Position numbers and translations under genes: made by a program. Below the pieces are notes generated by a model. It was not told where the DNA came from, did not search any database, and saw nothing but the letters and a program-made list of their open reading frames with translations. Positions 7,996-14,824 of a stretch of 63,190 nt of DNA are shown piece by piece. Origin of the DNA: an uncultured Streptococcus sp. (GTDB lineage Bacteria; Bacillota; Bacilli; Lactobacillales; Streptococcaceae); contig NZ_CABFMF010000080.1 of NCBI RefSeq assembly GCF_901875575.1, forward strand, positions 1 to 63,190. Direction: 5' to 3'. The stretch's first letter is position 1, and every line of letters starts with the position of its first letter.

Positions 7996-8041
7996 ACATG
8001 TAAATACTTTGTGGTAAAAATCGATTTTGTTCTGCTATACT
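7996..8041 (+). promoter_or_regulatory. Second bacteriocin promoter, similar to that at 6831
   Basis: ACATGTAAATACTTTG at 7996, TATACT at 8036 and the following GAACTTGTCA match the 6831-6886 promoter closely in order and spacing. The upstream copy of the direct repeat, expected 21 bp earlier, is not recognisable, so response to BlpR may be weak. TTGTCA (8046) and TGACAA (8063) again form a leader hairpin. Confidence 0.55.
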
Positions 8042-8098
8042 GAACTTGTCAAGGTTATAATCTGACAAAAGATTTCTATTATATACGAGATATTCATC

Positions 8099-8289
8099 AT
8101 GGATACAAAAACAATAGAACAAGTTAATGTGTTCAAAGCTGATGCTCTTTCTATTATTGTGTTGAAGGAGGTAAAAATGATTTGGCATGTATTTCAGGTA
8201 GGGCAGGGATGACTGAGATAGGCTTTTTATACGCTGGACCTGCTGGTGCTGCGATTCTAGGTGGTGATACAGCTATGCGAGTTTGCTAA
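8099..8289 (+). pseudogene. Double-glycine bacteriocin gene, frameshifted in the leader
   Basis: ATG at 8099 opens a leader MDTKTIEQVNVFKADALSII that parallels METKTTIQFDVLDTQM. An apparent 5-base insertion (GTGTT, about 8159-8163) shifts the frame just before the cleavage site. In the other frame EGG is followed by KNDLACISGRAG and LYAGPAGAAILGGDTAMRVC with stop TAA at 8287. As it stands, translation from the ATG ends at 38 residues with a wrong tail. It was probably one half of a two-peptide bacteriocin whose partner is the intact gene at 8306. Confidence 0.75.
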
Positions 8290-8305
8290 AAAGAGAGGAT
8301 GTACA

Positions 8306-8500
8306 ATGAATAGTTCAATGAGTCAGTTTTCAATTCTAAAAAACAGTGATTTACAAGAGTACTCTGGTGGATTAAATCCTACTTGTGTAGTATTAGTTGG
8401 TATGTCAATTTATTTAGGTTTAACTGCATTTACTGGTCCTGTTGGTATTGCATTTGCGATTTCAACAGGCGGGCTAGCGGCAGATAGTTTTTATAGATAA
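8306..8500 (+). CDS. Intact double-glycine bacteriocin peptide
   Basis: This 64-residue prepeptide starts at ATG 8306 after AGAGAGGA. The leader MNSSMSQFSILKNSDLQEYS ends in GG. The predicted mature peptide is LNPTCVVLVGMSIYLGLT followed by AFTGPVGIAFAISTGGLAADSFYR, rich in Gly and Ala with GxxxG-like spacing, the helix-packing pattern of class IIb two-peptide bacteriocins. Its expected partner at 8099 is frameshifted, so activity may be lost or reduced. The next gene starts within its stop codon (TAATG). Confidence 0.8.
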   Translation: MNSSMSQFSILKNSDLQEYSGGLNPTCVVLVGMSIYLGLTAFTGPVGIAFAISTGGLAADSFYR

Positions 8501-8643
8501 TGAGAAAAGTAATTAGTATATTTTACATTATTTTTCTAGGAGTCTTGTCTTTACTAAAGTCACCAGATATTGTTGATATCATAGCCACTATACTATTAAT
8601 TTGTATAGGTTTAAAAGGAATAAACCAAAAGGGAACTTTATAA
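8500..8643 (+). CDS. 47-residue two-helix membrane protein, putative bacteriocin immunity
   Basis: ATG at 8500 overlaps the bacteriocin stop by one base, so translation is coupled. The product has two hydrophobic stretches (VISIFYIIFLGVLSLL and IVDIIATILLICIGL) and a short basic tail. The size, overlap and topology fit a dedicated immunity protein. A similar 51-residue protein lies at 9383 after another decayed bacteriocin gene, which supports peptide/immunity pairing. Confidence 0.6.
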   Translation: MRKVISIFYIIFLGVLSLLKSPDIVDIIATILLICIGLKGINQKGTL

Positions 8644-8650
8644 GGTTGTG

Positions 8651-8827
8651 ATGACGATACTTTTTAGCCTCATTACATGTTTGGACAATGTTTCATCTGT
8701 TAATTTCCAAATTGAGAATGGGTATATTGTAACTAAGTGTGGTTTTGAGTTAACTAAAGATGTCATGGCTAATGGTTGGATATCATCATTGGGTAGGAGC
8801 TATTGTCTTTCAGGTTATAGAGGATAA
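8651..8827 (+). CDS. Small open frame of unknown nature (58 residues)
   Basis: The frame opens with ATG 8651 only 7 bp after the previous stop and ends at TAA 8825-8827, just before the EntA-type immunity gene. The product (MTILFSLITCLDNV... ending SLGRSYCLSGYRG) has three cysteines and no clear signal or family. It could be a remnant of a bacteriocin-region gene or simply an open gap. Confidence 0.25.
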   Translation: MTILFSLITCLDNVSSVNFQIENGYIVTKCGFELTKDVMANGWISSLGRSYCLSGYRG

Positions 8828-8830
8828 TTT

Positions 8831-9130
8831 ATGGATAAGAGAACAGAAGAAATTCTCAATAAGGTTTACAATTTGATTTTAGATACAGAGATTCATAAAA
8901 ATGAACGAGATATTTTATTACGTTATAAAACTCTATTAGAGAATACAAAAAATGAGCAGAGAGTTGTCATGGAGTTGTCAGAAGCTCTTCGTCAGCAGGC
9001 TGTTAGTGGGATTCATAGTCAGAAATCATTGAGCCCAAAGGTTGCGACATTTTATAAAGAAATTGCCACATATGGAGAATTGAGTAAAAATCTAGCTCAA
9101 GGATTAATTTCTTTTGGTATAACGAGATAA
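8831..9130 (+). CDS. Enterocin A-type bacteriocin immunity protein
   Basis: This is a 99-residue, wholly alpha-helical soluble protein with heptad-like spacing (KRTEEILNKVYNLIL, ERDILLRYKTLLENT, ELSEALRQQAVSG), ending in KNLAQGLISFGITR. Length and pattern are those of the EntA_Immun (PF08951-like) family found throughout streptococcal blp immunity regions. ATG 8831 has AGAGGA 6 bp upstream. Such proteins act from the cytosolic side to block pore formation by cognate bacteriocins. Confidence 0.8.
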   Translation: MDKRTEEILNKVYNLILDTEIHKNERDILLRYKTLLENTKNEQRVVMELSEALRQQAVSGIHSQKSLSPKVATFYKEIATYGELSKNLAQGLISFGITR

Positions 9131-9206
9131 GGAAAAATGAGCAGAAAAAACTTACCAAATTTGTAACAAGATAAAAAATTAATATAAATGTAAGGAAATA
9201 TTCGTG

Positions 9207-9367
9207 ATGAATACAAAGGTGAAACAATTTGAAGTAATGGATGAAGCAATGCTATCAAGCATTGAAGGTGAACTCTCATGTTTTGAGAAGGGATTGTTTC
9301 TTTAAGGGGATATGGTGGAGCTATTATAGGCTTTTGGATAGGAACTGAATTTTTTTCTACGAAATAG
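9207..9367 (+). pseudogene. Third double-glycine bacteriocin gene, decayed
   Basis: ATG at 9207 starts a leader MNTKVKQFEVMDEAMLSSIE followed by GE where GG is expected. The frame ends at TAA after SCFEKGLFL (32 residues). A different frame after this point reads RGYGGAIIGFWIGTEFFSTK then TAG at 9365, a glycine-rich bacteriocin-like tail. A frameshift plus loss of the second glycine would stop export and activity. Confidence 0.65.
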
Positions 9368-9382
9368 AAAGTTGAGGTACAA

Positions 9383-9538
9383 ATGAAGCAGCGTTTGATA
9401 ATTGCAATTAGTTTTATAATGACTGGGATAGTCATTAACATTTTATTCGAATCAAATACTATTATTCATAAATTTATTGCTATATTAGGTCTGATTATGT
9501 ATTATAAAGGTGCTTTTAGAGAGTATAAAAAATATTAA
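9383..9538 (+). CDS. 51-residue two-helix membrane protein, putative immunity
   Basis: ATG 9383 follows TGAGG. The product has two hydrophobic segments (LIIAISFIMTGIVINILF and FIAILGLIMYY) and a basic C-terminus (REYKKY). It resembles the 8500 protein in size, topology and position behind a bacteriocin gene. It is still intact although the peptide before it is broken, as expected if immunity is kept under selection. Confidence 0.55.
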   Translation: MKQRLIIAISFIMTGIVINILFESNTIIHKFIAILGLIMYYKGAFREYKKY

Positions 9539-9800
9539 AAGCAATTCAGATTTTTAAATTTTATATTAAATCATGTAATTTGTGTGTTATTTATGATATT
9601 GTAGGAGACATTCCATATTGGATTGTAGTTATCATTTGAATGTTTTCAGATAATATTATTTGTAGGAATGATTATCTATATACGAAATTAAATTGGAACT
9701 CTCGGAATTTCAAAATGAATATAGAATCGGTAGTAAATGGTGTTGTATCAGAAATAGCTGTGATAATAGCAGGATGTTATAGTAATGAAGGAGTATCGAA
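9539..9800. other. Gene-free decayed stretch in the bacteriocin region
   Basis: It is AT-rich with no good promoter or hairpin. The only open frame is 29 codons from ATG 9715 (MNIESVVNGVVSEIAVIIAG...), which overlaps the next gene start and may be the tail of another lost bacteriocin or immunity gene. Confidence 0.3.
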
Positions 9801-10118
9801 ATGAATCAACAGTTTAGAAATCAATGTTTAGATGCAATCGTAAAATTTGAAACTAGCTTTAAAGAAATGAACTTACCTCAACAACAATATTTCCAAGCTT
9901 ATAGTCTAGTTAGTAAAATAGTATCTGAAATGAAATTAGATGGTGTTGCATTTGCTCAATCTTTCAGATATTTTTATGAATTCTTTAGTCGCGAATTATT
10001 GCCAGGGGGAATTATTTTATCTGAACAAGCTCGTAAAGATTTTAGTAGGATATCAGATCTAGCAAATTCTACTGAGTTATTAAAAACAATTCATAGTCCT
10101 ATTAAAATATTTTGGTAA
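9801..10118 (+). CDS. Putative bacteriocin immunity protein (helical, 105 residues)
   Basis: ATG 9801 follows GAAGGAG. The product is soluble and predicted helical (LDAIVKFETSFKEMNL, YFQAYSLVSKIVSEMKL, FRYFYEFFSRELL), with no membrane segment and no catalytic motif. Size and position at the end of the blp immunity region fit an immunity protein of another subfamily than the EntA-type gene at 8831. No family name can be given with confidence. Confidence 0.5.
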   Translation: MNQQFRNQCLDAIVKFETSFKEMNLPQQQYFQAYSLVSKIVSEMKLDGVAFAQSFRYFYEFFSRELLPGGIILSEQARKDFSRISDLANSTELLKTIHSPIKIFW

Positions 10119-10180
10119 TTACAAAATTATAGCTGTTTGTTAATTGGAAAAAACATATCATTTTATCAATGGGGTTATAA

Positions 10181-10212
10181 AAAAGAATGTTGACGTATCA
10201 GCATTCTTTTTA
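10181..10212. terminator. Bidirectional terminator
   Basis: AAAAAGAATG and GCATTCTTTTT pair around a short loop at the meeting point of the convergent immunity gene (plus) and the coiled-coil protein gene (minus). Confidence 0.7.
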
Positions 10213-11499
10213 TTTTATGTTCTTTGACAAAATAGCTAAAATTGTATCACTATCATTTGATGTATCTGTTTTTACTAGTCCTGTTTCAACTTTACTAAAT
10301 AATGAGTTAATAATAATTAGTCGTTCTTCTTTACTAATATCAGTTCCGGCTTTAGTGAGAGATTGATAGAATCTTGTCAAAGCAGCTTTTTGCTTATATT
10401 CGGTAGCTAAATGTTGATTTGACAAAACGATTTTTATTAAAATCCTAATAATGTAGATAAAAAATGAAATCACTGAAATAAGAATAAACGACTCGGATAT
10501 AAATGGTATCTCATTTTTGATAGTGTTTAATGAATAATCATGTATTACGAGAACCAGTTTTCCTAAAGTATATATTAAAGCTACAATAGTAAAAACAAGG
10601 AATATTGCCCAATTTCTGGCTTGTTTTTCATGTTCTTCAGCACGATTATTCCAAAGATTTTCTGGAGCTTCTAAAGCAAGCTTATTTTCATAGGTTTCTT
10701 GTAAATCTTTAATTTTAGTTTGCTTTTCTTTCTGCCAGTCGTCGACAGATTTTTGAAATTCGGCCAACTCAGAAACTTTTTTATCATATTGTTCCTGAAT
10801 TTTATTATTTTGATCTTCGATGAATGATGTAATTTCTCTAAATTGTTGATCTGAGCTTTCTGAAATGTCTTTTAACTGGTTAGCTAGAGGAGCAACTATA
10901 CTTGTTTCAAAATCAGAGATATTGTCTTTAATATTTGAAAGATTTTTTCTAAGTAGATAAAGTGCTGGATAAAACATTTGTTGAGATGAACTTGAAAAAT
11001 AATTTCCGATAGCATCGTTTTTTTTAGAAAGATAAATAAAATTTCTGATAGCTTCATCAAGATTATTTTTAGACTGTTCAATATAGAAGGAAACAAATCT
11101 TCTGATTTTACGAAATTGTGTATCTTTGTCAATGGGAGAATTTACTGATAGTATGTAAACTATCTTATCTTGTTCTCTTGTTTCACGATTAGTCGATAAA
11201 GTGTAATAAATTTGATTGCTTATGCTGTCAATATTTAGTTCTTTAAGTCCGAAAATATAATCTTTTACTGTATTAAACTTATCATTTAAGCTTTTCCAAG
11301 TAGACTTAAAATTAGTTGGAGAACTTTCATAAATTGAATTCCAATAATCATAGTTACTTTTTATAATTCTTTCAAGCTCTTCAAATGTAAAAAATTCTTT
11401 GTAATCGTCAAATTCAATTATAAAATCGTTAGAAATAGAGAATCTAAAGAGAATCTTATCATTTAGAAAATTTGATACTTGACTTTTGGTATAACTCAT
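10210..11499 (-). CDS. Coiled-coil membrane protein, DUF6161-like
   Basis: I use ATG at 11499 (MSYTKSQV), with AGGTGAGG 5 bp upstream, over the GTG nine bases earlier. The product has 429 residues. Its soluble N-terminal part runs to about residue 205, followed by a long coiled coil at about 205-285 (EDQNNKIQEQYDKKVSELAE). Two transmembrane segments come next (NWAIFLVFTIVALIYTLGKL; ESFILISVISFFIYIIRILI), then a short helical tail. The arrangement resembles proteins annotated as DUF6161, of unknown role. It stands alone, transcribed against its neighbours, in a region rich in accessory genes. I infer nothing firmer. Confidence 0.55.
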   Translation of the reverse strand: MSYTKSQVSNFLNDKILFRFSISNDFIIEFDDYKEFFTFEELERIIKSNYDYWNSIYESSPTNFKSTWKSLNDKFNTVKDYIFGLKELNIDSISNQIYYTLSTNRETREQDKIVYILSVNSPIDKDTQFRKIRRFVSFYIEQSKNNLDEAIRNFIYLSKKNDAIGNYFSSSSQQMFYPALYLLRKNLSNIKDNISDFETSIVAPLANQLKDISESSDQQFREITSFIEDQNNKIQEQYDKKVSELAEFQKSVDDWQKEKQTKIKDLQETYENKLALEAPENLWNNRAEEHEKQARNWAIFLVFTIVALIYTLGKLVLVIHDYSLNTIKNEIPFISESFILISVISFFIYIIRILIKIVLSNQHLATEYKQKAALTRFYQSLTKAGTDISKEERLIIINSLFSKVETGLVKTDTSNDSDTILAILSKNIK

Positions 11500-11508
11500 A
11501 AACCTCAC

Positions 11509-11795
11509 CTATTAAAGATTAATTATATTATCATCTATTATACCATAGAAAGATAGGATAAAATAAGTCATATCATACTATTATTGTGGAATTTGATGTT
11601 GCTCTTATTAATCTATTTGAAAGTCAAAAAGAGGCTACAAAAAGATTAGTCCAAACATTTAGAAGTTATTTTCAATGATTTTTGAAGATTACAGTCTTTT
11701 TTAAACTTATATAGTATAATAAAGATAGAAAACTAATTGACACTATTAATGCTTAGTTAATAGTGTTTTTATAAAACTTGTAAAAGGAGAAATAT
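11509..11795 (+). promoter_or_regulatory. Leader of the lipoprotein gene: promoter then terminator-like hairpin
   Basis: TATAAT lies at 11715-11720. About 20 bp later ACACTATTAA (11740-11749) pairs perfectly with TTAATAGTGT (11757-11766), followed by TTTTT, so most transcripts could stop about 25 bp before the start codon. The earlier part (11590-11678) holds a short open remnant reading VEFDVALINLFESQKEATKR that I cannot assign. Confidence 0.5.
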
Positions 11796-12680
11796 ATGAA
11801 CCAATCGAAAAACATTCTAAGGCTAGGGATTTGTTCTCTATTACTTTTAGGATTAGCTGCCTGTCATCAAAATCCTAGCACTAGAGATGCAGAAAAAACA
11901 AGTCAGACTCAAATTAGTTCTACTAAGGAAGCAAGTTCTTGGAAGGCTTCATATAGCAATCTCAATAATCAGGTTAGTTCTGAAGAAGTTAAAAGCCTCT
12001 TATCAGCACATTTGGATTCAAGGAGTGTAGATGATTTTTTTAATCTTGTAAATGACTATAATATAACTGTAGAATCGACTGGTTTATCTGGAGATTTTTC
12101 TTCTTTTTCAAAAACTGAGTACGATGTTGAAAAAATAAGCAATCTATGGAAGCAAAAGAAAGGTGATTTTGTTGGCACCAACTGTCGTATCAATAGTTAC
12201 TGTCTCTTGAAACATAGTATTACAATTCCTAAGTTAGAAAAAAACGATGACTTGCTTTTCCTAGATAATGATGCCATTGACAAGGGAAAGGTCTTTGATT
12301 CCAAAGACAAGGAAGAGTTTGATGTGCTTTTTTCTAGAGTCAAAACAGAAGCCACTACGGATGTCAAGGTTCATGCTGAGAAGATGGAAAAATTCTTTTC
12401 TCAATTTCAATTTAACGACAAAGCTAGAATGCTTTCTGTAGTCTTGCATGATAATTTAGATGGGGAATATTTGTTTGTTGGGCACGTTGGAGTTCTAGTG
12501 CCAGCTGATGATGGTTTCTTATTTGTAGAGAAATTAACTTTTGAAGAACCTTATCAAGCCATTAAATTTGCAACTATAGAAGATTGTTACAAATATCTAA
12601 ATACCAAGTATGAGGATTATACAGGAGAAGGTCTAGCTAAACCTTTTATCATGGATAATGATCAGTGGGTTAATATCTAA
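11796..12680 (+). CDS. DUF4300-type lipoprotein
   Basis: The protein has 294 residues. The signal peptide is basic (NQSKNILR), then LGICSLLLLGLAAC, with lipobox LAAC making Cys23 the lipidated residue, then a Ser/Thr-rich linker. The body contains a conserved stretch with NCRINSYCLLKHSI and a C-terminal MLSVVLHDNLDGEYLFVGHV, features I associate with the DUF4300 family of streptococcal lipoproteins of unknown role. ATG 11796 has AAAGGAG 9 bp upstream. It is expected on the outer face of the membrane. It is monocistronic, behind a possible attenuator. Confidence 0.7.
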   Translation: MNQSKNILRLGICSLLLLGLAACHQNPSTRDAEKTSQTQISSTKEASSWKASYSNLNNQVSSEEVKSLLSAHLDSRSVDDFFNLVNDYNITVESTGLSGDFSSFSKTEYDVEKISNLWKQKKGDFVGTNCRINSYCLLKHSITIPKLEKNDDLLFLDNDAIDKGKVFDSKDKEEFDVLFSRVKTEATTDVKVHAEKMEKFFSQFQFNDKARMLSVVLHDNLDGEYLFVGHVGVLVPADDGFLFVEKLTFEEPYQAIKFATIEDCYKYLNTKYEDYTGEGLAKPFIMDNDQWVNI

Positions 12681-12692
12681 AGGTAATCTAAC

Positions 12693-12806
12693 ATGGATAT
12701 AGTATTAGGCATTTTATGTTTATTCTTGATAGTCATTATAGATAAATGCAATCACCTCCAGTCGAAATCCAATAAGAATGAAACATTTATCACTTACATC
12801 CAGTGA
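12693..12806 (+). CDS. 37-residue membrane peptide or remnant
   Basis: ATG 12693 opens MDIVLGILCLFLIVIIDKCN, a single hydrophobic helix followed by a polar tail ending TYIQ at TGA 12804. The same frame continues as YVIDGEGYQQEV before further stops, so it may be a truncated gene and not a true small peptide. No convincing ribosome binding site is seen. Confidence 0.25.
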   Translation: MDIVLGILCLFLIVIIDKCNHLQSKSNKNETFITYIQ

Positions 12807-12908
12807 TATGTCATAGATGGTGAAGGTTATCAACAGGAAGTATAGAAGTAACTGACGAGGAAGATTAATGATTTCTTTACAGTATTTTCATCTTTCCAAA
12901 CAGTCCAT

Positions 12909-12937
12909 TTGTAGTTTTATATGGATTGGTATATAAT
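12909..12937 (+). promoter_or_regulatory. Promoter of the 12969-14000 gene pair
   Basis: TTGTAG at 12909-12914 and TATAAT at 12932-12937 are 17 bp apart. A start near 12945 gives a short leader with AGGAGG before ATG 12969. Confidence 0.65.
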
Positions 12938-12968
12938 TTAACATAGAGAAAATAGGAGGATTTATCAA

Positions 12969-13280
12969 ATGGAATTAAAAGATTTTACAGAAAAAGAACA
13001 GCAAATGATTAAGAATGGACTTACGACGTCTAAGATTAGTGACAAGGAAACTGCTGCTAAAATTCTAGCTCTAGTCCCTCAAGAATTAGTGAAAAAAATT
13101 CCATTTTTCGTCAGAAAACATGCAACAACACGTACGATCAAGCGAATTTCTATTGAATACCCTGAGCTTTATGCAGCAGCTCAAACTAGTGGTGAAATCC
13201 CTGAAAAAGAAAGAGAAGAATTGCGCCAGATTATCACGACTATCTTTGAACAAAAGATGAATAAGCATAGTATTAAGTAG
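12969..13280 (+). CDS. Conserved hypothetical helical protein (103 residues)
   Basis: The protein is soluble, helical and Lys/Glu-rich (MELKDFTEKEQQMIKNGL, then DKETAAKILALVPQELVKKI). It has no membrane segment or catalytic motif. ATG has AGGAGG 9 bp upstream. Only 3 bp separate it from the hydrolase gene downstream, so the two are co-translated and may work together. I do not recognise the family. Confidence 0.6.
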   Translation: MELKDFTEKEQQMIKNGLTTSKISDKETAAKILALVPQELVKKIPFFVRKHATTRTIKRISIEYPELYAAAQTSGEIPEKEREELRQIITTIFEQKMNKHSIK

Positions 13281-13283
13281 AGA

Positions 13284-14000
13284 ATGAAAAAATATTTTAT
13301 TGGCGGTTTGGGAAGCAATGTCTATCATAGCAAGGATTTTCTTCAAGAGATAGATTCGCAGGTCTATTTTCTAAATCCATATGAAAAGCATCTTCGAGAT
13401 GAAACAGAATTGAAATCATGGTTTAAAAATGAGATTGTAGAGGAAGAATCTATCTGTCTGATAGGGCATTCTCTTGGAGGAGATTTAGCTCGTTATCTCG
13501 CATCTGAATTTGAAGAAGTGGAGAAACTGATTCTTTTGGATGGTGGCTATCTAGATTTAGATAAGATTTTACCTTTAGATACAGAGTTAGAGGAAACTAA
13601 GAACTATATTGACTCTCAAGTCGTTTCGGACTTAGATGTTCTTATTTCTAAAGAAAAATCCGAAGCAAAGCATTGGTCAAAAAATATGGAGGAAGCCGTA
13701 AGACAGTCCTATCACTGGAATGCGGAGTATAATAGGTATGAGTTAGCTATAAATTATAAAAATATAGAAGCGATCCTCCGCCTACGGAGGAAAATACAAG
13801 CTTTTAAGAGAGAAGTGGGAGATACCTTGTTTATCAGTCCTCGCTATTCTAATGAAGCTACATGGAGAGAGGAAGCTTTAAAAGAATTGCCAGATTATTT
13901 TGATACTATTCTTCTAGAAAACGTTAGCCATGAGCTTTATACTGAAGCACCTAAAGAAATCGCTAGTATGATTAATGAGTGGCTCCCTTATTCTCTATGA
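13284..14000 (+). CDS. Alpha/beta-hydrolase family protein
   Basis: The product has 238 residues. A nucleophile elbow GHSLGG places Ser63 as catalytic, and HELYTEAP near residue 216 supplies the probable histidine. The central LILLDGGYLDLDKIL and the C-terminal region fit a serine-hydrolase fold with a helical lid. There is no signal peptide, so it is cytosolic. The substrate is unknown; small esterase/lipase or peptidase-like enzymes share this form. It is co-transcribed with the 103-residue protein from the promoter at 12909. Confidence 0.7.
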   Translation: MKKYFIGGLGSNVYHSKDFLQEIDSQVYFLNPYEKHLRDETELKSWFKNEIVEEESICLIGHSLGGDLARYLASEFEEVEKLILLDGGYLDLDKILPLDTELEETKNYIDSQVVSDLDVLISKEKSEAKHWSKNMEEAVRQSYHWNAEYNRYELAINYKNIEAILRLRRKIQAFKREVGDTLFISPRYSNEATWREEALKELPDYFDTILLENVSHELYTEAPKEIASMINEWLPYSL

Positions 14001-14021
14001 GCTACTTGTATTTCTTGGAAA

Positions 14022-14120
14022 AAGCATGTTTTTGCCAATGCTAATAAACGAACCGCTTTCTTCGTTTTGGTGAAATTTATACAATTAAATGGCTATCGTT
14101 TTTCTGTTACCATTAAATAA
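14022..14120 (+). pseudogene. Doc/Fic-type toxin remnant
   Basis: The frame reads KHVFANANKRTAFFVLVKFI then QLNGYRFSVTIK and a stop. The motif HxFxNANKRTA followed by LNGYRF is the catalytic loop and next helix of Doc/Fic proteins (usually HPFxDGNKRTA). No start and no N-terminal half precede it, and no antitoxin gene is nearby, so this is a dead fragment of a toxin-antitoxin module. Confidence 0.7.
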
Positions 14121-14184
14121 GCACAAGATTCGTTAAGATACATTTATAAGAGTCTGGGACAAAAGTCTAACCTTAAATATAAAA

Positions 14185-14240
14185 AGCGAACAAAATGAGT
14201 TATCTGACACTCATAATTCTGTCTTGTTCGCTCTTTTTTC
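14185..14240 (+). terminator. Large hairpin, probable terminator
   Basis: AGCGAACAA (14185) pairs with TTGTTCGCT (14224), with a second inner pairing ATGAGT/ACTCAT, and TTTTTT follows. It is preceded by GAGTCTGGGACAAAAGTC, a motif I recall often seeing in streptococcal intergenic DNA. Confidence 0.65.
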
Positions 14241-14400
14241 TAATCTATAGATTGTAAAAATTTGTAATAAAGAATCCCTAAGATCAAAATATTTTTATAC
14301 CAGCCTCTTTTATATGCGTTTTCATATTGCTTTTTGTAACTATTTTTAGTATCTTTTAAGATAATCACGAACAAAATATTCCAAACTAGAAATAAAGTAC

Positions 14401-14429
14401 TTTACAAGCTTTTCAAAACATGATATAGT
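14401..14429 (+). promoter_or_regulatory. Near-consensus promoter of the structured RNA
   Basis: TTTACA at 14401-14406 and TATAGT at 14424-14429 have an ideal 17-bp spacer. The start point would be near 14436, just before the first hairpin of the RNA. Confidence 0.75.
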
Positions 14430-14435
14430 AGTAGG

Positions 14436-14764
14436 GCTTAGAAAATAAGATGATGTTTTCTAGCAAATATAAACCCGAGTAAAAGATGCCTACGGACAGG
14501 CAGGGTTGAATGCCGAAGCGTGGTTGAAAAACCATATTATTGATAGGGTTAAAAGCCTACTTTTATAAGTTGATGTTAGGATTAAGCTCCTGATTCGTAT
14601 AATTTATTAGTGTGGTGAAAGCACACGTCATCTTGTGAAACGATCAATAAAGTACGTAATATTTGCTACTAGAGAGTTCGGAAACATCGGGAACAGACAT
14701 ACTCAAAAGAAACAAACATAAAACGTCAGAAGATTGTAGAGCAGGTGAGATCCTGCTCTTTTTT
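14436..14764 (+). ncRNA. Candidate structured non-coding RNA (~330 nt)
   Basis: No open frame is evident here. The stretch lies between a strong promoter and an intrinsic terminator (AGAGCAGG 14738 / CCTGCTCT 14752 then T-run). Hairpins visible by eye: TAGAAAA/TTTTCTA (14439/14456); AACCC+TGCC paired with GGCA+GGGTT (14472-14507); TGGTT-GAAA-AACCA (14521-14534); TAGG/CCTA (14544/14556); AGGA/TCCT (14578/14588); GTGTG/CACAC (14610/14622); GTTC/GAAC (14676/14691). The 9-base loop of the first hairpin (AAGATGATG, 14447) can pair with CGTCATCTT (14626), a long-range pseudoknot, and GCAAATAT (14463) with ATATTTGC (14659). It does not match what I recall of tmRNA, RNase P, 6S or SRP RNA. It could act in trans or be a leader of the polyamine operon 60 bp downstream. 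Confidence 0.65.
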
Positions 14765-14784
14765 CATAAGTCAAACTTTAATGT

Positions 14785-14810
14785 CATACTTTTAAGATAC
14801 TAAAAGTATG
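14785..14810 (+). promoter_or_regulatory. Perfect hairpin just before the decarboxylase ribosome binding site
   Basis: CATACTTTTA (14785-14794) and TAAAAGTATG (14801-14810) pair perfectly around a 6-base loop. AAAGGAG begins two bases later. It has no T-run and is therefore not a terminator. It could be an operator or an RNA element that controls access to the start site of the polyamine operon. Confidence 0.55.
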
Positions 14811-14824
14811 GAAAGGAGTATATC

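Noticed and set aside
13981..14120. Functional Fic/Doc toxin
   Set aside because: Only about 33 codons around the catalytic loop remain, without start or antitoxin gene.
14436..14764. tmRNA, RNase P RNA, 6S or SRP RNA identity for the structured RNA
   Set aside because: It lacks the tRNA-like ends and tag frame of tmRNA, the conserved core words of type B RNase P RNA, and the long single hairpin of 6S; identity left open.
14436..14764. T-box or lysine riboswitch for the decarboxylase operon
   Set aside because: No T-box AGGGTGGNACC word and no recognisable lysine-aptamer core; own promoter and terminator suggest an independent transcript.
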